Source: Anaeramoeba flamelloides (lineage: Eukaryota > Metamonada > Anaeramoebidae). Taken from it: DNA of 64,000 nucleotides. The position numbers were made by a program, and so were the translations under genes. The DNA is taken from contig JANTQA010000023.1 in the NCBI GenBank assembly GCA_027625915.1, positions 23,188,001 through 23,252,000 of the forward strand. Direction: 5' to 3'. This document shows, piece by piece, positions 46,854 through 59,208 of this stretch. The number at the start of each line of letters is the position of its first letter. The first letter of the stretch is position 1. The notes beneath the pieces are model-generated. The model worked only from the letters and a program-made list of their open reading frames with translations, made no database searches and was not told where the DNA came from.

Positions 46854-47515
46854 AAATTCAAAATTTTCCACACAATAAAAATGTTTCGAACAATCACAAG
46901 AATATAATTTCATTCAAATAGGAAATAATTTTGATTTTTGAAAAATATGAAAATCATTTTTTCATCTTTTACTTTTTTGTTTTCATTTCATTTCATTTTT
47001 CGAATTAAGTAGCTTGTTTTGTTCGATCCAAATTTTTTTTATAGAGATTGAAATTAGGTTAAACTTGAATTGTTCCAAATAGAAGAACTCTAATAAAATT
47101 AGTTGCTGGTATCTAGCCTTTGATCTATCAATATTCAGATTAGAATTATTACAAATTTACCAAGGTATTGTTTTTTATCTATTAGATACTCTTTGAATTT
47201 GAAGTCTCAAATTTTATCACTTCAAAATTCTATCTTTAACAGATAAGATGAGGTTTCATCTAATCCTTAACAATAAATCCAATGCAATTGCTTGTGTTTT
47301 TCTCTACAAAATTTTTAACTCACAGACAAATTAATTAGTCTTAATAATTTTTTATTTTTTGGTTTTCGTGAGTATTGTAAATTATAAAAAATTGTTAAAA
47401 TTTCATTTTGTTTTGTGAATGGTTCTAATTTGGTATTTCTACAAAAATTGATTAAAAAAGATTTTTTTTTTTCCGAAAATTGATTTTTGGTGTTTTAAAA
47501 AAATTGAATTGGAGT
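46854..47515 (-). mobile_element. Composite of MITE families A and B
   Basis: The left part (46854 to about 47165) is the reversed family A pattern: AAATTCAAAATTTTCCACAC, TTTCATTCAAATAGGAAATA. The right part (about 47308-47515) is family B: CAAAATTTTTAACTCACAG at its start and AAATTGAATTGGAGT before TA. The same A-then-B order occurs at 32805-33586, so the two may be parts of one larger family or B may insert preferentially near A. Strongly diverged. Confidence 0.5.
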
Positions 47516-48759
47516 TATTTTTTTAATTTTTTGCTTATTTGATTTTTGTTCTAATTTTTTTTAATTATTGGAACTTTTATAATTAAAATTATTTGTGCTT
47601 TTTTTTTTTGAAGAAAAAACTTTTCTGATTCTTTTTTTTTAAATTCTATGAAATAAAATGATTATTATTTTTATTTTGATGATAAATTTCAATTTATTTC
47701 AGGTTTTAATTCGTTTTTCATAGAATACCACCCTTCTCAAGATTTAATAATTAATAATTTTTGTTTTTTTAAAAAAAGTAAATATTTGAGGTTTTTCTTA
47801 TATAAATTTTAATTTTAATCATATTCCGTTAATCAAATATTTTTTGTTTATTTAGTCATAATAAAATTATTCCCCTTTGAAATGGAATCAAAAGAATCTT
47901 TTTTTTGTTATTTTTATTTCTTATTTTTTATTTTTATCAGAAATTTTTTTTTTTAGGATTTACTTTTCTTTTAAGAAAACAAGTTGACAAAAAAAATATT
48001 TTAAAGGTTTGAAAATATCAAAACTATCAAGACAATAAAATTATTTGAAAAAGTAGTTATTGATTAAAAAAAATCTACTTATTTACAATTTTCTTTTAGA
48101 AATCCATTTATAAAAAAATTAATAACAAACCTTTTCAAAGATTGTGACTCAGTTTTTTTTTGTTTTTGGTTTGATTTGTTTTAAAAAAATTACATAATAT
48201 AACCGAAATTATAAATAATTATTAAATATGAATTATTAATAAAATTTAAGAATTATTATTTTTTAAACAACAAAATAATTAGTTTTTCTTTTTTAATTGA
48301 TTATTTATTTGTTCCAAAATTTATTAAATATAATTTCTACTGATACCACAATATATTATTTGAATCATCAATAAATTTAAACTACTTTTCTTTTAACAGT
48401 TATTTCAAAAAAACGAAGAAAAAGTAAACTTGTTTATATATAAATATATTGATTTAATTGTTCTACTGGGAGTCTAATTTGATTTTAAAGATGGACAGAA
48501 ATATAAAATTTATAATTATAATTCAGAAGTCTTTTATTAATTTAGTTAAATAAGAAAAAAATAAATAATTGCTAATATTTAATAAGAATTCCAGGTATAC
48601 AGATTATTGAAATGTTGTTAAATTGATATTGATGTTGGGATTTACCAATTAAAAGGGTGATAACAAATATAAAATATTTCTCATAATTTATTCACTATGA
48701 ATCTTTTTTAAAGACCCCATTTCTTTCAATATTTTTTAAATCTACTAATAAATTCAATA

Positions 48760-49304
48760 AAAAAAACCCATTCCAAACATTTTGAGACAACTAAAATCAA
48801 AAATGGGAAAAAAATTCACAATTTATTATATTTTTTCGAACATAATATTAAACCACATTTAAGCAACCTTTATTATTTTTTATATAAGTAATCAATTTAT
48901 CCCAATAAAAGATTAAAATATAAAACGAAAAAAAAATAATATACTGTGTGTCCTAAAATGATGAAAAAAAAAACAAAATAAAATTTATATTGGTATATTT
49001 GTTGAAATTTCATCAACAATTGTTGATCGAGTAAATGATAAAACACCATCAACTAATTGAATGTGATTTTTCAAATTAACAAACTTAACATCAGTTTTTC
49101 ATCAACTATCGAAAAAAAAAAAAAAATCAAGATCTAACGAAATAGATTAGGTAATTTGAAAGAAGGAAATGAAAACAAAACAATAAAGTCAAAAAATGAA
49201 ATAATAGTTTTTAAAATAAAAATTATTTCCAAATTGAATATAAAATGCAGTATTGTTATTCTTTCAAGGTTTTAAACTTTATCCAAAATTTTGGAATTTA
49301 GTTT
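48760..49304 (+). mobile_element. MITE family A, copy 3 (about 545 bp)
   Basis: Same orientation as copy 1. It starts CCCATTCCAAACATTTTGAG after TA (48758-48759) and ends ATCCAAAATTTTGGAATTTA. The inner TTGTTGATCGAGTAAATGAT and GGAAATGAAAACAAAACAAT are kept. The right-hand TA is changed to TC, and substitutions are frequent. Confidence 0.75.
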
Positions 49305-49898
49305 CGAATACAACTTTTATTTCAATTTCTATTCTTTAATAATTTGTAACTTCACATTAAAAACTTTTCTTTTAATAAAAATATCAAAAATAAACTAGTT
49401 TTACACCGTTCTATAACATTCTCTAAAAATAATTCTTTCCTCTTCAAATTTGAGTTGATAATATATATGTAAAAAACTTGAAAATGAAGCAAAATTTTTT
49501 GATGATTTTGTTAAGTTTATCATCATAATTCTCTTAATTTTAAACTGTTATAAAAAATTTGTTTGTTCATTTCAAACATTGATTAATGAATAAAAATCTT
49601 AAAACTTTTTCTAGGATTTAATTTGATGATATTTATAAAAATAAATGTAGCAGTTATTAGAGTTTTAATTTGAAAATGATCAATATATGAAATTAAAAAA
49701 ACAGAAATAAAAAATGAAAAAAAAAAAAATTAAAAATGATTTTGATTAGATCTTTTTAAGTTTGTATGTGAGAGAAAAATAAATAAAAAAAAAAAAAATT
49801 TAAAGAGAATAAATGTAAAATATAAAAAATAATAACTAAAGAATAAAATATAATCAATTCATTGTGAGCATATTTCAAAAACGAAACAATGTATCAAT

Positions 49899-52800
49899 TT
49901 AAATATGATTCTTATATTTTAAAAATAAAAAAATTAATAATATGATAATTATCAAAAATAGAAATATTAAGAGAAAATTTTTATTCTGATTCTTGCCCAT
50001 TTTTTCTTTAAAAATAAAAAAAGTTTTATTACTTATTTCAAGATCAATATCTTGAATATTTAATTTGTATTTATTTTTATTTATTTTTGAATTAGTTTTT
50101 TGTAAATAGGTTTCAATTTTAAATTTGTTTTGAGACATTAATCTATTTGTTTGTCTAAAGGAATGAATGTTCTGTATGATTTTTTCCCTTTTAGGTTGGT
50201 GTTTAATCGTATTCCAATTCATTAATAAATATAATATTAAATTGTTGGATTGTGGAATAAAAAATGGGTAAATTTGTTTCCACACTTGAAAGCAATAGTC
50301 ATCTTGCACTAAACTTTCAATAAGATATCTATTTGAGCAATTTCGTAACCAATCGTTTGGGGAGCAAGCAAATTCAAGTAATTCTGCAAAATATAAATGT
50401 GGTGTGGATTGAAGATCAGAAAAAATTGATAATTGCTCAATCAGCTGAAACGTTTTTTCCATTCTTTTTTTAACTTCCTTTGTAAATAATGGTGGGTGTG
50501 ATGGTTTCCGTTCTTCCATTTTTGAGTTCTCCTGATTTTTTTTTGTTTTTTCTTTTAATTTTTCTTTCTCTTTCTCCTTCCCAGTCTCTTTTTCTATTTC
50601 TTCTGTAATTATTACATCATGCTTACCCTTTGTTTTTTCTTCTTCTTTTTTTTGATCATCTTCATCTTCATCTTCAGTATTATCTTCATCTCCAGCATTA
50701 TCATCATCTACAACATTACCTTTATCATTTTCAATGTTATAACCTTCTCTAAACCATACGCCAAAGGATTGTATTAAAGACCCATAAAGAAATAAATAAT
50801 CTTTAAATACTTTTGGATCAATTCTTATTTCCGAAGAAGATTGAAGAGTTTCGTAATTTGTTCCATAAAATAATAAAGAATCTAAAAAATCATAAATTTG
50901 ATGCGCTCTTTCTGCTGTGCATTCCTGTTCATGCAATAACGGACAGTATTCATAAAGCCAAACTATTTTTATATATTAGTAGTAGTGAATTTATAAAAAT
51001 AATTTATTTATTAAATTTATTTATTAAAATAAACAATAGAGGCTTTGATGATAGCATGGATTATCAAGATATTAGTAATATATTCACGATAATATTATAA
51101 AATTGGAATTAATCCAACTTTATAGTGAAAATCTATAAAAACGCGATAATTGATAATACCAATGATAAATCATAAAATCATGAAAATCAAAATTATTTTT
51201 TTGAAATCACCCTCAAAAAAATCCTTTGAATTTTACAAAGCCTTGATACTTTTATAACGCTTTTCCCGTTTAAAAATGTTACAAAGTGTTTGCAAATGTT
51301 GTAAATTGTCTGAAAGTGTTTGCGAGTTTTGAAAGACCAAAATCTTTTATACCAAAAAAGTGAATTTTTTATGAATAAAAAAAATTTTTATTATCATTTT
51401 TTTATTGTTTACAAAAAGTTAAAATCTCAAATAATTTTACGATCAAACAAAAAATAGCCGATTCGAGTAAATGTACTTGAATCTATAATAAATCTGTTTT
51501 TTTAGATGGGAGGTTGTTACATTCACAATTTTAAAAAGCCAAAAAGAATAAAGAATAATTTCACTTCTTATTGGTGATCGATCAAACAAAAACCTCTAAG
51601 CTCTAATTGTTTTTTCTGTCCAATACAAAGATACTCAAAGAAGAAAAAGAACAAGAAGACAAATCTATAAAAAATCTTAATAATTGGTGATCATCTGGCA
51701 AGGATGTTGTGAAAGCGTTTGAAAAGTTTACCAACTCCTTTTAGCTTTCTCAGAAAAAATGAAAATATCGTAACCCAAGAAACACACTCTTTAAAGAACA
51801 GATAAAGGGTTGGTTGTTTTAGAAGCTAATTATTCAAGGAAATTTCCAACACCACTATAAACTGAAAAAAATTTTATTTCTCTTTATTTCTTATTGTTGT
51901 TGATCTTAAAGGATCGATAGGATGTCAACCAAATAAAATGAAAACCCTATAAAACTCTTTGATCTGATCCTTGATTGAATCAAGTATCTTTTTTGTTGTT
52001 TTTTCAAAGAATAAATTTTTTTCACCAAATCTATTTTTTGATCAATAAAAATTTCTTTGTAAAAATATTTCTCAATTAGCCCAAAAACCCATCAACTATT
52101 ATATCGCGATTACTTTTTAATCGCGATATTTTGGCATTTATCACGATTTTTTAATAATTATCGCGATTTTAGAGAATATTGCGATTTGTTATATTATAGC
52201 GATAATATTGAATATCGAGATTTTCTGATATATCGCGATTTGATGGAAATTATCGCGATTTTTGTAACTTTATCATGAATTAAGCATGTTATCATCGAAA
52301 CATCTATTACTTTGAACTTAATTTGTTTTTTCTTTGAATCGATTTTACTTTTCATTTTCAGTTTCTATTGGTGTTTCCAATTAAAAGTTTGTATTTGAAC
52401 TTTTTTTCCAGAATGATAAGTTTTTTTCAACAGCCTCTATTATTAGATATGTTTTACTCTCGTAAAACGATATCTAATCACAAAAAATCCTACTTCTCCG
52501 AGAAAAAACACTTATCCAGAATTAATTAGTATTTTTGCGAACATAATATAATATAAATGAACTTCTATAGATTAAGATGAATAAGTTTAATAGTTCTTTA
52601 GAAATACTAAACTTTTTCCCCAAAATTTTTGTAATACAGTTTATTATTTGGTTTATAAATTGAAAAAAAAGAAATATAAAAACAAAGATTTTTCTTAATC
52701 AAAGCCATTTCTAAGATGCGAAAACTATAAGTTTTAATAATTCATCATTAAAATTCTGATCTATTTAAATTGTTAAACCTTTTAATGGTTAATTTTTATC

Positions 52801-55800
52801 ATTATTTTGGTTTTTCATGTTTTTAAAATGGTTTTAAATTAAATAAATAGACAAAATGTGAATTATGTCATCTAAAAAGTTTAGGTATTAATTTTTCGAC
52901 TCTTTTAATTTTTTTATTTTTCTTCCTATTATTTTAAATTTAAATTGAATAAAAGTTTCGTTTCTTTTTCTTTTGGAAATTCTTAAATGTTCCTTTTGTT
53001 TAATGGACTTTTCCCATTAAGGGGTTAGTCTCTATTAAATTTTTTTAGGTAAATTTTATAGAGATTTAGAAATTTTTTTTGCCAATTACTTAGATTTGAA
53101 ATCAAAGTGAAAAACTTCTTTGTATAGTATTGAAATCTCGATAAATGACATTCATTAAATTTAGTTATTGTTTTTATAGAAATAAAAAATTTTTCATTTT
53201 TTCGCTTTTTTGAAAGTTGCTTTTTTTCAACTTTTTGCAAAAATACAAAAAATAAAAAAAAATATGTGCAAGAAAGAAAAACCTTGTTGTGTTTGTGGAA
53301 GAAGTACAAAAAATAATTTGAAAAATAAATCTGAAAAGATTTTTTTGGATTTGCATGAAAAAACAGTTTGATTCGAAAAAAATATGTAATATATGCTTTA
53401 CTCAAAATAAAAGATTTTCTTTCTTTTCCTTGTACCATTCTTTTTTTTCATGAATCTACTTTTTGAGTTTACACTCTTTTGTTTTTGTTGAATTTGAAGT
53501 TTTTTTAAGTTTTCCCAAATTATCATTACAAAAGTTTTTGTCAGAGTCAAAATAAATAAAAGAAAAGAATAAGAACTATTTTTTTTAAAAAGTAATTATT
53601 GATAAAACAAATTGAGTTCTTTATAGAGTCAAGTTGGATGGACAGAAGTGAAAGAGAAAATATTCACTAGTTTTCAATTATTTTTTAGTTTTTCAAAATG
53701 AGAATAAATATGAATTTTGAAACAATAATTAAATCCAAAATTAATCAAAAAATTCTCATCCGTGAAAGATATTTTTTTTAAAAAAATTTGAAAATTCACT
53801 TTTGTTGACTAATTGTAAAATTTTTTTAAAAAAATAAGAACTAAAAGTTCTAACATTGAAAAAACCTGTTTTTTTATCAATTTTAAACATGTTTCTAGAT
53901 AAGGGTTCCTTATTTAGAAATTGGTCAAAAAAAAAATTAATAGAGACTACTTAATAAATATGAAAAATTTTTTAGAAATTAGGGCTGTAAGAGGAAACTA
54001 GTTTCCTCCCTTCAAAATAAAAAAAAAAATATGAAAAATTTTATTTCAGATTCCCAAATCTTGTTTCTTAATTGGTATGATTTGAAAAAATTTAAATCAT
54101 CTTAAAAAAACAATTGAAAAGAGGGGGGGGGGATGTCTCGCATTAATTTAGGCTCTTCCTTATTAGACTTTCGAGATAAAATTAAATTTTTTAATTAAAG
54201 AGTCTGATTAATTCATCAGTCGAAAGGAAGGTAAATTTCTTGAGACAAATAACAAAGAGAACACTATTTAAAGATAATGAGTGAAATTGATCAACTTCAA
54301 TCTATTTTTTTTTGAAACTTACTCGAAGTCAATAAATGAAGTTGAAAAAGTGAAAATTTTTTCTTTTAAAAATTCAAATTCAAAAAGCGAAAAAAAAATC
54401 AAAAAGCAATGATTAAAAATACTAAAAGTAATCAAGAGAAAAGTTGGTAGTGAGATCAAAATCACAACAAAAAAAATGAAAAAAAATGAGTTCGAATCTT
54501 ACTGTTAAATGTTTCAATTGGCTTTGAAAATATTCCATGAGAAATGATCCAAAGATAATTGTCAAATAATTCTTCGTTATTCTTAAGATCAGCAAAAATT
54601 TTTGTTTTAATTTTGGTACGGTTTTTTGGCTCAACAATCAACAGTGGTTCTGCTAAAAGAATTGCTTTGATCATAAACATTCTTCCATACCATACCGAAG
54701 ATCCTTTTCAAAAATAACAAAAAAATTAAAGAAAGAGAAAAAATAAGAAACAGTTTTTTTTTTTTTTTTTTTACATTAAAAGGAGCAATGAGCTAAATCA
54801 TTCTGAAAACTAATCACAAACTTTGAGACGCAAAGGAAGGAATTTGATCAACCAAATCTAATAGGAATGCTAAAAGCTTCATTTTGGGAAATAATTGTAA
54901 AAATTCGATTAACTTTTGGAAATCTTCAATTTTATGGTTGTTACAAGGAAACTCAAGAAGCTGAAAAAAATCTTGGGTGTGTGCTGAATAATCAGAAACA
55001 ACACTTAAAGTTTCTTCAAAATACGATAGCAATTCATTGTATTGCATTTCTAATTCATTTGGGTTTTCTTTTTTAATTTTTTTCAAAATTAAATGAAAGG
55101 ACTTGACAGTAAATTTCTTCAAAGGTTTGGCAGTTTTATTAAGAGAATTAATCGATTAAAAAAAAAAAAAAGAAAAATATAGGATTGTGGTTATATTTAA
55201 AATATACAAGTTTTTAAGAAGTAAAATAAAATATACAGTTTCAGAAAGCTCTTTTAGAGTTTGTTGTTTTAAATTCTTATTTTGCAGTTTTTTTTTCTGT
55301 TTTTTTTTGTTCTTGTTATTATTTTGTTGTTTTTGTTTTTCAATTTCGATTTGAAAATTGTTTGTTTGGTTCTTTTGTTGTTTTTTTTTTGGCTTTTGAT
55401 TTTGTTTTTGTTTTGATTTTTGTCTTTGTTTTTGTTTTGGTTTTTGTTTTGGTTTTGGTTTTGGTTTTTGTTTTTGTTTTTGTTTTTGTTTTTGTTTTGG
55501 TTGTTGGTTTTGTTTTTGCTTTTGTTTTTGGTTTGGTTCTTTTTCTTGTTGTTTTTCTTGTTGTTTTTGTTTTGGTTCTTGTTTTTGTTCTTGTTCTTGT
55601 TCTTGTTCTTGTTCTTGTTCTTGCTTTTGTTTTTGGTTTGGTTCTTGTTCTTGTTGTTTTTCTTGTTGTTTTTCTTGTTGTTCTTGTTTTGGTTTTGCAG
55701 GTTGTTGGGATTTTTGTTTAGACCTTTGTTTTTGTTGTTGTTTTTTTTGAGTAGGCTTTGCTTTGATTGATCTTTTTTTTTTTTTAATCTGCCATTCGCC

Positions 55801-55812
55801 GTTGTTGCTCAT
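49899..55812 (-). CDS. TMEM214-like ER membrane protein, four exons
   Basis: Exons 55812-55237, 55116-54822, 54703-54503 and 50962-49899 (minus strand) join in frame to 711 residues. The start NGEWQIKKKKR resembles the TMEM214 N terminus. A Gln/Lys-rich region of about 150 residues follows. Then come LSYFEETLSVV, a helical stretch, RMFMIKAILLAEPLLIV (compare the YRICIQAIL segment of TMEM214), WLYEYCPLLHE, an acidic linker, and FTKEVKKRMEKTFQLIEQL, VWKQIYPFFIPQSNNLILYL and HSFRQTNRLM, which align well with the family's C-terminal third. One hydrophobic helix (FLLIFLFLIIIILLIFLFL) near the end suggests a tail anchor. TMEM214 is an ER protein linked to stress-induced apoptosis in animals; its role in protists is unknown. 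Introns are 120, 118 and 3540 bp. Family assignment is by pattern only. Confidence 0.68.
50963..54502 (-). other. Intron 3 of the TMEM214-like gene (3.5 kb)
   Basis: Donor GTAAGA after TTTAACA and acceptor AAAAATAG before TTTGGCTT; the frame is restored (ETFN, IWLYEYCPLL). It contains repeat I (about 51700-52300) with its TCGCGAT array and a sequence matching 1-130 (52310-52440). A minus-strand frame at 53025-53438 is Phe/Lys-rich and lies wholly inside the intron. A G-run (54124-54132) is unusual in this background. I see no second gene. Confidence 0.8.
51700..52300 (+). repeat. Dispersed repeat I, copy 1, with TCGCGAT array
   Basis: Matches 57640-58091 plus the part after the MITE at 58611 in the same orientation: CTTTCTCAG, CTTTAAAGAA, GTTGGTT, TTTTTTGTTGTTTTT, CCATCAACTAT and so on. 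Bases 52101-52260 hold five exact TCGCGAT units plus several near-copies spaced 10-40 bases apart (for example at 52103, 52120 and 52231), in otherwise GC-poor DNA. Confidence 0.6.
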
Positions 55813-56312
55813 TTTCTTAAAAATAAATTTTCTAGATTTGAAAAAATAAAAAATGTTTATTGAAAGATATTTGAAAATCTTAAAGTTACAGACGATTAAA
55901 AACTAATTGATTTGAATTACTAATTCGGGTACATAAAATCCAGAAAATTATAATGACATGGTTTTTCTCTCAAAGAAATTAATCAATAATAAAAAATCTG
56001 TTTAATCTTTTGTCTCAACTTACTTCAATCTAAATCAGTAAGAGGTTGATCTTTTGAAATAACGAAGATTTGATCATTTATTAAATCCAAATTCAATAAC
56101 AAAAGATCATTTTTAAAAGGTTCATCAAGAAATAATTTTTTTCTGATAATTGGTTGATCAAAAAAAACTTTAAAAAATAATTTTTTTTGTTCAATGTTAA
56201 TATAAGAGAAAAACAGGGATGAAAAAATTTATGGGGTTTCCAAACAATATTTATAATTAGAGATAAAGTGACTTGGTTGTTGAGAAAGTTTTTGAAAAGA
56301 TATTCATCTATA

Positions 56313-57385
56313 ACAGGGAAAAAAATACCAGACATGAAAAAAATCCCTGACAATATTTTTTATTGTGAATATTAGTAAAATTGTTGTAAAATTTCATTTA
56401 TTTTCAATCAAATCCCTATAATAAATAACCAATTTTTTTATGAGCCTAGTAATAAACCTACCTTAAGTTCACCAAAGTAAGGTGTCTCTAGAATTCTCGA
56501 GTAATTGTTTGATAGCATCAGTAGATCAAATTTTTTGGAAAAACAATTCAGTTTTATTGAGGTTTACTAAACTACTTTCGAAAAATAAGGGCCCAGTTTT
56601 TCAAATGATACTCAGGAAAACTAATTATATGAGGAACCCTGTAAATAATCATCAATAAACTAGAAGTTGATGGATAATCATCAGAAGATTAAATACTAAC
56701 AAGGTGTCTTCTTTAAAAATTTTTATACGTTGAACAAAATCTATTTCATTTTTTGTACAAAAATTTGGCTAAAAAAATCATCCAAAATTTTACAACATCT
56801 GGATATTATCGAATTTTTTTTCGGTTGTAAGAGTAATTTGATTGAGAATTAAATTGAAATTTTTCATCATGTAAAAATATTAAATGTAAATCAGTGAAGA
56901 AAAATTGGCATCTGAAACTAATCGATTGATGAAACTAACAAACAAAAAAAAATCAAATTGTCATCTGATTGTTTGAAATTTTTTTTATTTTCAAACAATT
57001 TTTTAGTCAAAAGTTTGGTTAGTAAATTATGAAGTAGAAAATTTTATTTAAATTACATCATTAATCAACTGCCCAACATCATATTGAAATCCAATGATTC
57101 TAGAACGAGATCTCGAAATTTGGGCCCCTATTTTTCGAATTTAGTTTAGAGTTTGTAAAATGATAATTTTTATTACTGGTTTTTTGATTGATTGATTGGT
57201 GTTTTGAACAAGTTCGATTTCTTTAATCGTCATTCTAATTAGTAGGTGAGTTATAATTTAAAAAGTTTGATTGTTAAAAAAAGGATTTGATTGTAAATAA
57301 ATGAAATTACACAATAATTTTACTAATATTCACAATTAAAAATATTGTCAGGGATTTTTTTTATGTCTGGTATTTTTTTCCCTGC
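56313..57385. mobile_element. Element F, long copy (1073 bp)
   Basis: Flanked by TA (56311-56312 and 57386-57387). The ends ACAGGGAAAAAAATACCAGA and TCTGGTATTTTTTTCCCTGC are inverted copies, continued by CATGAAAAAAATCCCTGACA and TTGTGAATATTAGTAAAAT, giving arms of about 70 bp. Inner landmarks TAAGGTGTCTCTAGAATTCT and TGTTTTGAACAAGTTCGATT are shared with the short copy at 26660. No ORF. It could be the closest relative of an autonomous parent, but its centre (56580-57170) looks non-coding. Confidence 0.75.
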
Positions 57386-57639
57386 TATACTATTATTTTC
57401 CAATTAAAAAATGAAAATTTTTAGTTCACAGCCCAAAATATTTTTCTGTTTATAAGTTGAAGAAAATCCAAAGATCTTCAGAATATCGATTAGAAATGAT
57501 TTTTTGCGACAATAATATAAATTCCATTAGTTAACTCTATGACAAAATTTTTACTCTGCTAATTTGAACATAGCAGTAATAAATACTATACACTTTGGAA
57601 ATTGAAATAAAAATTTTCATTTATCATTTGGTAAATAAC

Positions 57640-58760
57640 GATATTTTAAACTTTCTCAGTAAAAAGAAAACGGTGTAGTCAAAGATATATCCTTTAAAGA
57701 ATCTCTGAAGAGTTGGTTATTTTATTGGCTTTTTTTGTTCATGGAAAGTTATAATAATATCTTTGAGTGTTAAGCTATTACTTGAGTTGGCATATTTCTA
57801 TTGTTAAATTAATCAGTTGTTCATATGTTAACGAAATCAAAAAATAAATGCAAATAAAACTTTGGGATTGATAATTATATTATTAAATTTCTTTTTTGTT
57901 GTTTTTAGAATAATTTCCGTTTTTTCATTGATCTTTTTTTTTGATCCAATAAAAATTTTTCTTTTAAATATATTGTAAGAACAGGTCTAAAATTCATCAA
58001 CTATAATATCTTGGTTAATTTTTGATCACAATATTATTGTGTTTATCATTATTTTTATATAATTATGAAGAATTTTTTGCATTTTTTAATAAAAACCCTA
58101 TTCCAACAATTAGGATACATCCAAAATCAAAAATAGATAAAAACAAATCACATTTTATTATATTTTTCCCAAATAAATATAAAACCACATTTAAGTTACC
58201 TAGTATTAATGTTTTTATAAGTAATAATTTCCATCCAAATAAAAGAAAAAAATAAAAATTAAGTGAGTCCAAATTGATCCAACAAGCTGAACAAAAAATT
58301 TATTATTGGTAAATTTATTGAAATTCCACCAATAATTATTGATCAATCAAATGATAAGATACCATCAACAAATCGCATGTGAATTTCCAATTTAACAAAC
58401 TCAACACTAACCTTCTATTAACCATTGAAAAAAATTTCCAGATCTAAAGAAACAGATTAGGTAAATGGAAAAAAGGAAATGAAAACAAAACAAAAAAGAT
58501 AAAAAATGAAATAGTTTCCAAAATCAAAATTATTTCCAAATTGAATTTAAAGTGTGGTATTTTTATTCTTTCAACTGTTTAAACTGTGTCCAAATTTTTG
58601 GAATTTAGTTTATATCTCGAATATACCGATTTATTATAAATTTTCAAGATATTATATAATATCACAATTTTTGATATGTTATCGTGTATTATAATAAAGA
58701 TATCATCAAATCTTTTATTATTATGAAACAAAATTTAACCTTTTTAGCCAAAAACCTTTT
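57640..58760 (+). repeat. Dispersed repeat I, copy 2, split by MITE A
   Basis: 57640-58091 follows repeat I copy 1 up to the array region. After the 519-bp MITE the relative of the TCGCGAT array resumes at 58611 (TATCTCGAATATACCGATTT, ATATCACAATTTTTGATATG). Here nearly all CG pairs have become CA, TG or TC, while copy 1 keeps them. Confidence 0.5.
58092..58610 (+). mobile_element. MITE family A, copy 4 (519 bp)
   Basis: Flanked by TA (58090-58091 and 58611-58612). The left end is CCTATTCCAACAATTAGGAT and the right end TGTGTCCAAATTTTTGGAAT. The inner CACCAATAATTATTGATCAA, CTCAACACTAACCTTCTATT and TCCAAATTGAATTTAAAGTG match copy 1. It is inserted in repeat I. Confidence 0.8.
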
Positions 58761-59208
58761 CAAATATATCTTATAATCTAATTTGAAATAATATATTCAG
58801 GACATTTTGAAATTTTGATGACTTTTTTTTGTTTCGATGTAATTCTTTTTTATAAACCTTTTTTATAACCCTCTAATAATGAAAATTGATTTGTGTGGCA
58901 ATAATCCTAAATCACATTTTTTTATTTGAAATAAAATTTGGAGGAAATAACACATAATTTTGTGAAGGAAAAAAACAAGAAAATACTTAATTTAAAAATC
59001 ATTACTATTTATCCTTCTGGATAAATAAATTTTAGTGTTAATAAATTGGAATTTAAGATTCTGAATTGTTTAATGATTTTAATTTTACTTTATAAATAAT
59101 AAATTTTATCAAAATTAAAATTTATTAAAAAAAAATGTTTTTTAAAAATTTAAACGAAAGAATAAAAAAAAAAATGAAATAAAAGAAATTAAAACAAAAA
59201 AAAAAAAA

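Larger units (their letters stand above)
46367..49898. other. 3.5-kb intergenic stretch with two MITE copies
   Basis: No gene is supported. It lies between the convergent 3' ends of UTP6 and the TMEM214-like gene, so it should hold both 3' ends. It contains a composite A/B element (46854-47515) and MITE A (48760-49304). Between 47520 and 48750 I see only AT-rich sequence. Confidence 0.55.
55813..59208. other. 3.4-kb intergenic stretch with three repeats
   Basis: No gene is supported. It lies between the 5' end of the TMEM214-like gene and the 3' end of the proteasome gene, both on the minus strand. It holds long element F (56313-57385), repeat I copy 2 (57640-58091 and 58611-58760) and MITE A (58092-58610) inserted in it. 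Frames at 56093-56353, 58022-58255 and 58063-58272 overlap these repeats and are accidental. Confidence 0.55.

Noticed and set aside
53025-53438. 137-codon minus-strand frame inside the TMEM214-like intron
   Set aside because: It consists mostly of Phe, Lys, Tyr and Ser in an AT-rich region, starts without a good ATG context and lies wholly in a spliced intron with matching phases either side.
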